Source: an uncultured Lachnospiraceae bacterium
GTDB taxonomy: Bacteria > Bacillota > Clostridia > Lachnospirales > Lachnospiraceae
DNA length: 64,000 nucleotides
Direction of reading: 5' to 3'
NCBI GenBank assembly: GCA_934317005.1
Contig: CAKREB010000017.1
Location: 1-64,000, forward strand
Notes under the pieces: model-generated
What the model saw: the letters and a program-made list of their open reading frames with translations, nothing else
What the model was told of the DNA's origin: nothing
Database searches by the model: none
Position numbers and translations under genes: made by a program
Shown here: positions 35,357-43,260 of the stretch, in pieces
Position numbering within the stretch: position 1 is the stretch's first letter
How the letters are laid out: each line of letters opens with the position of its first letter

Positions 35357-36074
35357 AAGAGGCAGAAAAGAGAAGGATAACTGGAAGAAGAAACGCCGGC
35401 AGGAATATCTGGAAAAGAAAGAGTTTCGTTATTATATTTTCTGTGAGGGACAAGCAACGGAACCTAAATATTTTCAAGGATTTAAACGTTATATTGAAGA
35501 TAATCCTATTTATCGCGATATGGTTTTGATTGAAATTGAAGGCTGTCAGGCTGAGACGATGCGGGTAATCGGGAAGGCAGAAGAGTATGTATATGAGAAT
35601 AAGATTACGAAAGGGCAGATATGGTGCGTTTATGATAAAGACAGTTTTCCGTCCAGTGATGTCAATGGAGTAGTTCAGCGGGCAAAAGTGTTGAATCAAA
35701 AGAATCCGGATATTCAGTACCATGCAGCGTGGAGTAATGAATGCATTGAATTTTGGTTTATGTTGCATTTTGCATACTACACTTCAAATAATCATAGATC
35801 TGAGTATAAGAAATTCTTAAATGAAAAATTTCAAGAACTGGAGATTGGGAAGTACGAGAAAAACATGGCTGATATATTTGAAACTCTGATGAATGGTGGA
35901 AACCCCAAATTGGCAATTCGGTATGCGAAACGGATTATTGAAAATGGAGAAGGAAAAACACCAGCGGAGATAGCACCTGGAACGAAGGTGTATGAGTTGG
36001 TGGAGGAATTGGCGAAGTATTTGCCGGAAAAGATGAAGAGCAAGTTTGTAGACCTTAGGCGGGATTATGCTTGA
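35349..36074 (+). CDS. RloB-family protein (AbiLii-like)
   Basis: 241 residues of the RloB family, a putative TOPRIM-like nuclease partner of the AAA ATPase. Family features seen: basic N terminus RGRKEKDNWKKKRRQ, FCEGQATEPKYFQGF, IWCVYDKDSF and AAWSNECIEFWFMLHF. It overlaps the ATPase gene and is presumably translated with it. The pair has no other defence gene beside it. Biochemistry of RloB is not well established. Confidence 0.87.
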   Translation: MAKRGRKEKDNWKKKRRQEYLEKKEFRYYIFCEGQATEPKYFQGFKRYIEDNPIYRDMVLIEIEGCQAETMRVIGKAEEYVYENKITKGQIWCVYDKDSFPSSDVNGVVQRAKVLNQKNPDIQYHAAWSNECIEFWFMLHFAYYTSNNHRSEYKKFLNEKFQELEIGKYEKNMADIFETLMNGGNPKLAIRYAKRIIENGEGKTPAEIAPGTKVYELVEELAKYLPEKMKSKFVDLRRDYA

Positions 36075-36121
36075 ATAAAAAGTTTAAGAAATGTTTAACT
36101 TTTCGAGAAAAATTGCAAAAA

Positions 36122-36182
36122 ACGCACAAAAACCGACCCAAAACGCACAAAATCCGCACGATGGCAAATAAGGTGCTATAAT
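36122..36182 (+). promoter_or_regulatory. Candidate AgrA-activated promoter of B2
   Basis: ACGCACAAAA at 36122-36131 (followed by ACCGACCC) and again at 36143-36152, 21 bp apart; TATAAT at 36177-36182, 24 bases after the second repeat. The block from about 36089 to 36190 is nearly identical to 19002-19095 ahead of L1, though the downstream genes differ. No -35 box. Confidence 0.65.
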
Positions 36183-36269
36183 CGGCGCAAGGGAAGATGT
36201 TCATATCTTGGACCAAAGCAGAGCTGGAAGCGTTCAGAGCATGCTTTCATAGATGAAAGGTGGATCAAT

Positions 36270-37832
36270 ATGAGAAAGAAAACAAATTATTTAAGGGCAG
36301 CAGTAGGAATGACAGTGCTTCTATGTGGCATGATGGTAGTGCAGCCGGACAGTATGGCGCAGGCTGCCTCAAAGATAAAGATCAGTGCACAGAATTTTCC
36401 GGATCGGAACTTCCGGACAGCAGTAAAAAAGTTTGATACCAATAAGGACGGGTATCTGCAGAGGGCAGAGATCAAGAAAGTGAAATCAATCCGTTTGAAG
36501 GTGACACAGAAATCAAACTGGTATGTCGCAACCTTTCAGGGGATAGAGTATTTTACGGAACTGCAGAGCTTTACATATGGTGGCACATGCTATAAGAGTA
36601 CAAAGACATTAGATATTTCTAAGAATAAAAAGCTGCGCAGTGTGACCGTGGGAGCGGTTTCCAATGCATCTACGATGTCGGCAGTAAAAAAGATCAATCT
36701 GAAAAATCTAAAGAATTTAAAGAGCGTTTCCATCTGCAACAATAAAAATCTGGAAACATTGACGCTTGACGGTTGTACCGGTTTACAAAAGCTTACGATC
36801 GACAGCATTCAGAAGTTACCATTGAAAAAGCTGGATCTTTCCACATGTCATGCATTGCAGGCTGTGAAAGTGGAGGGAGAGATAGGAAATACTTCGCTGA
36901 AAAGCATTTCTTTTGGAACAGCAGATAACTTAAAACGGTTAGAAGTGAACAATACGGCAGTGACAAAACTTGCGACAGCAAAGCTAAAAGGTTTGCAGAC
37001 ACTTTCGCTTGATCATTGTAAAAAGTTAAAGACGCTGGATCTGTCAAAAAATACAAAGCTTACCAGTCTGTCCCTGCGCCTGGCTTCGATCACTTCATTA
37101 AATACAGCAAAAAATACGAAGCTTGCCACACTGTCCGTAGAGAATGTGCCGCTCGCGCAGTTAGATGTGACAAAGAACACAAAGCTTACAGATGTATCAT
37201 TAAATGCGTTGAAAGTAAGCAGTCTGGATCTTTCGAAGAATACAGCGCTGACAGCACTGGCTCTGCAGGACATCCCGGTAAAGGATCTGGATGTATCACG
37301 CTATCAGAATCTTACTACGTTACATTTGAATACTGTGGCATGCACGGCTTTAGATCTTACCCAAAATGAGAAGTTAAAAGAACTCAGCCTGAATGGCATT
37401 TCGATCAAAGCGCTGGATCTTACCAAGAATGATGCGCTGGAGCATCTGAGCCTGTTGAATATTGCTCTGGACAGCCTGGATATATCCCATAATACGAAGA
37501 TTACAGAATTAGATCTGTATTCTCTGCAGTTAAAAGAGCTGGATTTAACAAAGAACACAGAGCTGAAGCGGATTGCATTGGTTTCTTTACCGGTAGAAAC
37601 ACTGGATTTGACAAATGCTGTAAAGCTGGAAAGACTGAGCATTGTAACGCTTCCTGTTAAGGAATTGGATTTATCAAAAAATGCAAATCTCATCTGGATC
37701 CAGGCAGTGGAAACACAGCTTCAGCAGTTGGATGTTAGCCAAACAAAGATCACGAAAGACGGTCTTGTGCCGGGGACAGAGGAAGATCAGGTAAATGTGG
37801 ATGCCGGAGTGAAGGTTGTTTATGCTGAGTAA
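36270..37832 (+). CDS. Secreted leucine-rich-repeat protein B2
   Basis: 520 residues, paralogue of B1: same signal peptide, EF-hand-like loop and LRR run. Differences cluster in the first 115 and last 110 codons, while the middle (36617-37448) is identical in DNA. B2 is preceded by the AgrA-type promoter, whereas B1 lies downstream of L2 and lacks it. The 80 bases just upstream of the ATG (GAGCTGGAAGCGTTCAGAGC...) are shared with B1. Confidence 0.87.
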   Translation: MRKKTNYLRAAVGMTVLLCGMMVVQPDSMAQAASKIKISAQNFPDRNFRTAVKKFDTNKDGYLQRAEIKKVKSIRLKVTQKSNWYVATFQGIEYFTELQSFTYGGTCYKSTKTLDISKNKKLRSVTVGAVSNASTMSAVKKINLKNLKNLKSVSICNNKNLETLTLDGCTGLQKLTIDSIQKLPLKKLDLSTCHALQAVKVEGEIGNTSLKSISFGTADNLKRLEVNNTAVTKLATAKLKGLQTLSLDHCKKLKTLDLSKNTKLTSLSLRLASITSLNTAKNTKLATLSVENVPLAQLDVTKNTKLTDVSLNALKVSSLDLSKNTALTALALQDIPVKDLDVSRYQNLTTLHLNTVACTALDLTQNEKLKELSLNGISIKALDLTKNDALEHLSLLNIALDSLDISHNTKITELDLYSLQLKELDLTKNTELKRIALVSLPVETLDLTNAVKLERLSIVTLPVKELDLSKNANLIWIQAVETQLQQLDVSQTKITKDGLVPGTEEDQVNVDAGVKVVYAE

Positions 37833-37931
37833 CCAATCTTTAACTGCGGAGAAGATGACAGGTGACAGTGAAGAAGCCGAGATCAATACGTTTTATCAAA
37901 AGTCCTATGATCAGAAGAAATTGGTGATTTA
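37833..37931 (+). pseudogene. Fragment of gene X
   Basis: Starts right after the B2 stop and encodes TAEKMTGDSEEAEINTFYQK then SYDQKK, matching TAEKMTGNSDGTEINTFYQK in the broken gene at 20005-20893. Only about 33 codons remain. Confidence 0.75.
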
Positions 37932-38015
37932 ATGAAAAGGATTAGAGATAAGAGTAAGGTGTACTAGTGCTTATGAAGGTTTAAGGCTTATTTTGATGAT
38001 TTGAGAGGATAGATA

Positions 38016-38885
38016 ATGGGATTCAAGAAAAAAATCATTGCAATTAGTGTGGGAATCATAATGGTTATTGTAGCAATAGGATGTATAGGGAGAGTATCCA
38101 AACATTTCTTAAAGAAGGAAATGGATACAAAAAAAGTAGAGCAAAAGAAAGGCATATATTACAATGCACTTGATCCTAAGGAGATTGGATTGAAGTATGA
38201 TAGCATGGCAATGTATGGATATTCGTCATTGCTGTATCGCAATAAGGTGTATACCTGTGAAGCACTCAATCATAAACAATATTCAGAAAAAGAATTTCGG
38301 GAAAAGTTTTCTAAGATGATTCCATTGGGCACGGTGTATAGCAATAACGGAGTGTATGCTTCGACAAAATCTTCCAAGCTAAACCGGGTTACAGAAAAAG
38401 GTACACTGTTTCGTTTGGAAGAATATAAGCAGGATCATCGGGTGGGGATTTATTATCGTCATAAAAAAAGTGATGGTGCTGCGTTCTATGTAGTGGAAAT
38501 ATATGATTGCTTAAATGATTTTTGGGTACTACGAGGTGAGGATATCTATCAGAAATTGTTTCGTTTGAGAGAGTCTGAGTGCATCGAAATAGCTTCCGGT
38601 TATAATGAAGACGGAGAAAAAAAGATTTTGAAAAAGGTCACTTTTCAGGATAAGCTGTTTTCTGATTTTTATGATGAAGTATGCAAAGGAAAATTTCTGA
38701 AGCAGGATGAAGAAAACCGGGAGATGGATGATTTCTTTTTGTTTACAGATAAGTACGGGATACAGACAGAACTTTATGTGGATCCGGAGGGATATGTGAT
38801 TTATCTTAGTCCGGAAGGTACAAAGTTTGTGATTCGAATTGACAGCAGTGTGTGTGAAGCTATTTTGAAAATGTTTCAAAAATGA
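38016..38885 (+). CDS. Membrane-anchored protein of unknown function
   Basis: 289 residues. A helix at about 7-27 (AISVGIIMVIVAIGCIG) anchors it; the Cys in AIGC is not a good lipobox. The rest is a charged, Tyr-rich outside domain with no family I recognise. GAGAGG precedes ATG 38016. It follows the gene X fragment and precedes the operator at 38904. It has no paralogue in the window. Confidence 0.65.
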   Translation: MGFKKKIIAISVGIIMVIVAIGCIGRVSKHFLKKEMDTKKVEQKKGIYYNALDPKEIGLKYDSMAMYGYSSLLYRNKVYTCEALNHKQYSEKEFREKFSKMIPLGTVYSNNGVYASTKSSKLNRVTEKGTLFRLEEYKQDHRVGIYYRHKKSDGAAFYVVEIYDCLNDFWVLRGEDIYQKLFRLRESECIEIASGYNEDGEKKILKKVTFQDKLFSDFYDEVCKGKFLKQDEENREMDDFFLFTDKYGIQTELYVDPEGYVIYLSPEGTKFVIRIDSSVCEAILKMFQK

Positions 38886-38903
38886 GATAAGTGGGATAGA
38901 ATA

Positions 38904-38963
38904 TTGACAAAATAAGTCTATAAGTATAAACTTAAGAAGGGTTTATAATTATAGACTTATTTT
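38904..38963 (+). promoter_or_regulatory. Promoter with double TCTATA-type operator
   Basis: TTGACA (38904-38909) with TATAAA at 38925-38930. A 23-bp inverted repeat with one mismatch (38909-38931 and 38941-38963) covers the -10 region. It contains two dyads, GTCTATA-AG-TATAAAC (38916-38931) and GTTTATA-AT-TATAGAC (38941-38956), close to the dyads upstream of blaI. Probable repressor site, plausibly BlaI. Confidence 0.6.
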
Positions 38964-38989
38964 AATGGATAAAATTAGGGGGGAAAATT

Positions 38990-39109
38990 ATGAAAAGAAA
39001 ATTTTGTTTATTGTGTGTGGTGGCAGTTCTTATGAGTGGATGTGGGGTTCAAAAAGAAAATATAGCATCAAGAGCGACACAGATACCGGTAGAAAAGCAG
39101 AATGAATAA
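38990..39109 (+). CDS. Small lipoprotein, 39 residues
   Basis: Starts MKRKFCLLCVVAVLMSGCGV with lipobox MSGC (Cys18), leaving a mature peptide of 22 residues. GGGGGGAAA lies just before the ATG, and the double operator is 27 bases upstream. The stop overlaps the ATG of the next gene, so the two may have been one lipoprotein split by a frameshift. Confidence 0.6.
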   Translation: MKRKFCLLCVVAVLMSGCGVQKENIASRATQIPVEKQNE

Positions 39110-39383
39110 TCTGGCGCGTAATATGAAAAAAATATATGAGCAGACTAAGGCAGACGAAGCAGAGGCACGGGAAAACTATCAGCGGATTCTGATCGAAGAA
39201 TATCTATTTTCGACAAAAGATGCTTATGAGCAAATGAGTGAAGCAAAGCGCAGAGAATTGCTCAATGCCGTTAAGAAAAATTATGAAGCAGAGAAAGAAA
39301 TGATCAAGGGGTATTATCCACAGTACCATTTTTACGATATGATCGGGTATGGAGATAATCCATGGCAAGAGGACAGACGATAA
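39102..39383 (+). CDS. Small helical protein, possibly the split 3' part of the lipoprotein
   Basis: 93 residues, charged and largely helical (TKADEAEARENYQRILIEEY, then SEAKRRELLNAVKKNYEAEK), no signal peptide. Its ATG lies inside the last codons of the preceding lipoprotein and has no good ribosome site. Not a family I recognise. Confidence 0.5.
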   Translation: MNNLARNMKKIYEQTKADEAEARENYQRILIEEYLFSTKDAYEQMSEAKRRELLNAVKKNYEAEKEMIKGYYPQYHFYDMIGYGDNPWQEDRR

Positions 39384-39451
39384 ATGAAAATTGTCTGTAT
39401 CAAGTTAGCGTAAAGATATTTTCGGAAAATTAAATGTGGAAAAGGACAGTT

Positions 39452-39496
39452 CCTTTGTCAAGGCAATCTTGACAAAGGAGTCGTTCTATATATTAT
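39452..39496 (+). promoter_or_regulatory. Promoter with an 11-bp dyad over the -35
   Basis: CCTTTGTCAAG-GCAAT-CTTGACAAAGG (39452-39478) is a perfect inverted repeat that includes TTGACA (39469-39474). TATTAT follows at 39491-39496 after 16 bases. Either an operator for the next gene or a terminator of the previous one. Confidence 0.5.
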
Positions 39497-39530
39497 TATA
39501 ATTAAGAATAAAAAGATTGGAGGACGATTC

Positions 39531-39980
39531 ATGAAAAAAGTAATTGTTTCACTGATTGCCGTTTTATTAATTGGGATTGTTTTCAGTTCATCTGTTCCTG
39601 ACACTGCTTGTATTGCCCATGCGAAAACAAATCAATCGATCAATCTTATGAACCGGTACAAAAAGTTAGTAAGAAAGTGCAAAGAGAAATATAAGTATGA
39701 TGGCAGTCAGGCGGAAATGAATCATAATGCCTACAACGAATATCAAACATGGGATAAAGAACTGAATTTTGTATATTTTAAAATATACAAAAGCTTATCG
39801 GCATCCTCAAAAAAAGTGTTAAAGAAATCACAGCTTGCATGGATCAGCAAAAAAGAAAAAGCGGCAAAAGCTGCTGCTGCAGACTGGGAGGGTGGAAGTG
39901 GAGAAACTACGGCTTATTATGGTTCTCTTATTGTTTCAACCAAAAAACGTGTACGCTGGTTAATTAATCATTATGCATAA
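39531..39980 (+). CDS. Secreted LprI-like (DUF1311) protein
   Basis: 149 residues. Signal peptide 1-31 (ending AHAKT). The mature part carries the lysozyme-inhibitor LprI/DUF1311 pattern: SQAEMNHNAYNEYQTWDKEL then LNFVYFKIYKSL and LKKSQLAWISKKEKAAK. The family's cysteines are replaced (EMNHNA for EMNxCA). Possible role in resisting host or bacterial lysozyme, by family only. AGGAGG-like GGAGGA precedes the ATG and a terminator follows. Confidence 0.75.
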   Translation: MKKVIVSLIAVLLIGIVFSSSVPDTACIAHAKTNQSINLMNRYKKLVRKCKEKYKYDGSQAEMNHNAYNEYQTWDKELNFVYFKIYKSLSASSKKVLKKSQLAWISKKEKAAKAAAADWEGGSGETTAYYGSLIVSTKKRVRWLINHYA

Positions 39981-39982
39981 AA

Positions 39983-40030
39983 TATAAAAATCGTTGCATT
40001 AGTCCGATTGCTAAAGCAACGATTTTTATA
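39983..40030 (+). terminator. Terminator after the LprI-like gene
   Basis: Arms TATAAAAATCGTTGC (39983-39997) and GCAACGATTTTTATA (40016-40030), T-rich on both strands. Confidence 0.8.
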
Positions 40031-40126
40031 TTTATTGTCACTTTTTCTGCGTTGAAATGAAACTGCCCTGTCCGGCAAAACCGTTCTCCGATTCTTGCTA
40101 TTTATTTTTCAGAATGGTAAAATTAG

Positions 40127-41263
40127 AAAACCATAGAAAATGGCACTTATATTCGTGTGGGAGGTACGTCCAGACAAGCATTTCCAGAAAAAATAAAAGA
40201 GCTTGAAATGGAAGGAGCCAGAGTTTCCTGGGATGAACTTACCTGTGTTGGATATTTGGTTACAGAAGAAGCAACAGAAAAGTTATGTGAGGATATTGAA
40301 AGATTTCGGGAAAAGGCTGGCATGGCAGGGCATTCGGTGAAGAAAGAGCAGTTGATTAATTGGAAAATTTTGAAGCAGAGGGAAGGAAAGCTTTTGGCTA
40401 CAAATGCCTATGCACTGTTGACGTCTGATTATTTTCCGTTTTCTAAAACACAATGTGCGGTTTTTAAAGGAACAGACCGGGCAGTATTTTTAGATAAAAG
40501 AGAGTTTACCGGACCGATTTACTTGCAGATTGAAGAAGCTGTGGAGTTTGTATTGAGAAATATAAGACTTGGGGCAATTATTGATGGATTGGTGAGAAAA
40601 GAAAAATATGAGCTTCCACCAGAAGCAATCAGAGAAATGATCATCAATGCACATTGCCATCGCAATCTGCTGGATGAATCCTGCATTCAAGTGGCGGTTT
40701 ATGATGACAGACTGGAGGTGACATCTCCAGGAGGATTATATAATGGAGTGACTTATGAAGAAATCATGAGTGGTCATTCCAAAATTAGAAATAAGGGAAT
40801 TGCTAACATATTTGGTCAGATGGGACTTGTAGAGGCATGGGGAAGTGGGATAAAAAGGATTTTTAATGCTGCAAGTGAATATGGACTTCCGACACCCAAA
40901 ATTCAGGAATTTGATAATATGTTCCGGGTAGAACTGTATCGGGATTCTTTTTCTATGGCTTCAGAAGATTTTAATATCGGAGAAGTATCGGAAAAATATC
41001 GGAGAAGCATCGGAGAAACATCGGAGAAGCATCGGAGAAGCATCGGAGAAACATCGGAGAAAATAAAATTAAATGATACTCAGAAAAAGATAGTGGAATG
41101 GCTTTCAATAAACAATCAGTTATCTGCCTCTAAATTAGCTGAGAAAATTGGCATTAGTAGACGAAATATTGAAATAAATCTTAGAAAATTAAAAGAGTAT
41201 GGAATACTTATTCGTCATGGCTCGCCTAAAAATGGGTATTGGGAAGTTATAGAAAATAAGTGA
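40127..41263 (+). pseudogene. 5'-truncated COG2865 ATP-binding/HTH protein
   Basis: Homologous to AlbA_2/HATPase_c_4 regulators annotated as RecG-like or putative transcriptional regulators. The frame opens right after a stop (40124-40126) with NGTYIRVGGTSRQAF, which is mid-protein in the family, so the N-terminal AlbA_2 domain is missing. The retained parts are a HATPase-like domain (PPEAIREMIINAHCHRN, DDRLEVTSPGG, NIFGQMGLVEAWGSGIKRIF) and a C-terminal winged helix (SASKLAEKIGISRRNIEINL). GTG 40157 could start a 368-residue product, but no ribosome site is seen. A short repeat array lies near residue 280. Confidence 0.75.
40976..41060 (+). repeat. In-frame CATCGGAGAAR tandem repeats
   Basis: About eight units of 9-11 bp based on CATCGGAGAA(A/G) encode SEKYRRSIGETSEKHRRSIG-type repeats between the HATPase and winged-helix parts of the truncated COG2865 gene. 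Prone to slippage. Confidence 0.7.
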
Positions 41264-41399
41264 TCAGATTGAAAATGGCAGAAGGAAAGAGAAAGAAGAA
41301 ATTGGCTTGATTTCTGATACAGTATAAAAACAAAATATAAGAATGGAGATAGCATTGTGGAACTTGAAATGGACATAGAGGATTTATTAAATGAAAAAT

Positions 41400-42055
41400 C
41401 CTAATCCCCCAGCTATGCTGGGGAGAATGGAGTAAGCTGTAGCGTGTATGATATTAATAAAAAAACTCCTATGATACAATGAGAAAGGTATCGCAAGCCA
41501 ATCTCAAACATAGGAGGTGGTCCGTATGGACAATAAAAGTTTATCACACACAAGATGGAAATGCCAGTATCATATAGTTTTTATTCCGAAATATCGTAAG
41601 AAAGTACTATATGGAAAATTAAAAGAGGATGTAGAGATATCATCAGCATATTATGCAATTATAAAAATGTAGAAATAATAGCAGGAGCGGTATGCGAAGA
41701 TCATGTACATTTAAGTGTAGCAATTCCACCTAAAATAAGTATATCAGATTTTATGGGGTACTTAAAAGGAAAAAGTACGTTAATGATATACGATAGGCAT
41801 CCAGAATTACAGAACAAATGGGACAAAGCATTCTGGGCAAGAGGCTATTATGTAGAAACAATTGGTAATATTACAGACGAAGCAGTTCAGAAATATATAA
41901 GAGAGCAAGCAGAAGAATCACGGAAAGAAGATTCAAGAGGTACCGCTTTCTAGCGGACCAGTAAGAGTGCTTGCGATACCGCCCTTTTGGGCGAGCAGTA
42001 ACAATAGCCCTTTGGAGGGCTTAATATTAAACCACCAGTTGAACTGGTGGTTGCT
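41400..42055 (+). mobile_element. IS200/IS605-family element (decayed)
   Basis: A left-end hairpin CCCCAGC-TAT-GCTGGGG (41407-41423) and a right-end hairpin AACCACCAGTT-GA-ACTGGTGGTT (42030-42052) frame one tnpA gene; there is no tnpB. Two other hairpins lie near 41975-42020. Right after the right end the conserved leader of S1/S2 (AGGATG...GAGAAATCCATGATTG) begins, so it inserted upstream of S2. Confidence 0.8.
41526..41953 (+). pseudogene. tnpA: IS200-type TnpA transposase, frameshifted
   Basis: Y1 HUH transposase. ATG 41526 follows AGGAGG by eight bases and gives HTRWKCQYHIVFIPKYRKKV. A one-base loss near 41629-41637 breaks the frame (stop at about 41673); the downstream frame carries the HUH motif EDHVHLSVAIPP, FMGYLKGKSTLMIYD and the region of the catalytic Tyr (VQKYIREQ). 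Probably inactive. Confidence 0.85.
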
Positions 42056-42132
42056 AACTTAGGATGTTTTGAGAAATCCATGATTGTGCCAGTGGTTCAG
42101 AGTGGGCAGATAGGGAAAGGAATGGGATTATA

Positions 42133-43202
42133 ATGCATAGAACTAAAAAATATATAGCTATATTTATACTATTTCTATTATTTTGGAATTATCAAAATAA
42201 TAGTGCAAAGGCAGCGTCTGCTATAACAATTGATAAGCAGAATTTTCCAGATGTGGCAATCCGGAAAGCAGCAAAAAAGTATGATGTTAATAGGGATGGC
42301 AAGTTATCTGTGAGAGAAATAAAAGAAATTAAACAGATTAAACTTCATGTAAAGGGAGCGATTACTTCTTTTAAGGGATTACAGTATTTTACAAATTTAC
42401 GTGCGCTCTATTACTATGGGGGCGGTATATTTGATGGCAAAAGTGTAGAGCAGGCTGGAAAAACAGAAACTTTAAAATTGTCTGGCTGTAAGAAATTGAG
42501 AATATTGTATTTACGGGGAAATATCAAAAAAATTTTTATAAAACATCCTAAATCAGTAAAAAAATACAGATTTACAATAATGCCTGTACAACGTTAAATC
42601 TATCGGCATATACACAGGCGGAAACAATTTATGTTCAATCCAATAGCATAACAAAGTTAAAACTGCCGGAAAATTCTTCTGTAAGAGATTTAAGATTAGG
42701 ATTGTTTACGATGAAGAAACTGCATCTAAAAGAGATGGACAAATTATGGAGAGTGGAGATTCGCGGCAATAATACCTTGAAAGTATCTATGGAAGAATTG
42801 GATAAGCTGGAGCGGGCACTTGTTAATGATATAGCTGTATTAAAGGTTAAAAATTGTGTGAGGTTATGTAAATTACGTATATATGACATGCAAAAGGGAG
42901 ATATTGTGCTAAACGGCTGTACAAATATAGATGCTGTAGAGGTCAGAGGAAGTACTCTGAAGAAATTGAATTTGCAAAATTTAAAAAGACTTGTTTACTT
43001 AGATTTAGGAACAAGTACAAAAATACAAACGTTATACCTTAAGGGAACGGTATATGAAAAAGAGTACTATGATAAAAAAATCAACGAGCAGACAAAAGGA
43101 TTTTATACAACAGTACGTTTTCCTTATGCTGTAAAAGAACAAAAGTTATTTGCGATTATGAAATTAAAGGCAGAGAATATTGGAAAAATCGAATGGAATT
43201 AA
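42133..43202 (+). pseudogene. Frameshifted LRR/EF-hand protein S2
   Basis: Paralogue of S1 (22270-23340), more than 95 percent identical. A one-base loss after the seven-A run near 42560-42568 (AAAAAAATACAG here, AAAAAAATTACAG in S1) ends the first frame at 42597; the second frame resumes and runs to 43202. Correcting it would restore about 356 residues. The IS200 element sits just upstream. Confidence 0.85.
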
Positions 43203-43260
43203 AAGCTTCCTGTACATGTGTATATGATCGAACAGTCTTCACGCTGGATAGGGGGGAATA

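Noticed and set aside
34130..36074. PARIS-type anti-phage system
   Set aside because: The partner of the ATPase is an RloB protein, not a DUF4435 (AriB) protein.
40976..41060. Short CRISPR array
   Set aside because: Units are contiguous with no unique spacers and encode in-frame protein repeats; no cas genes are in the window.
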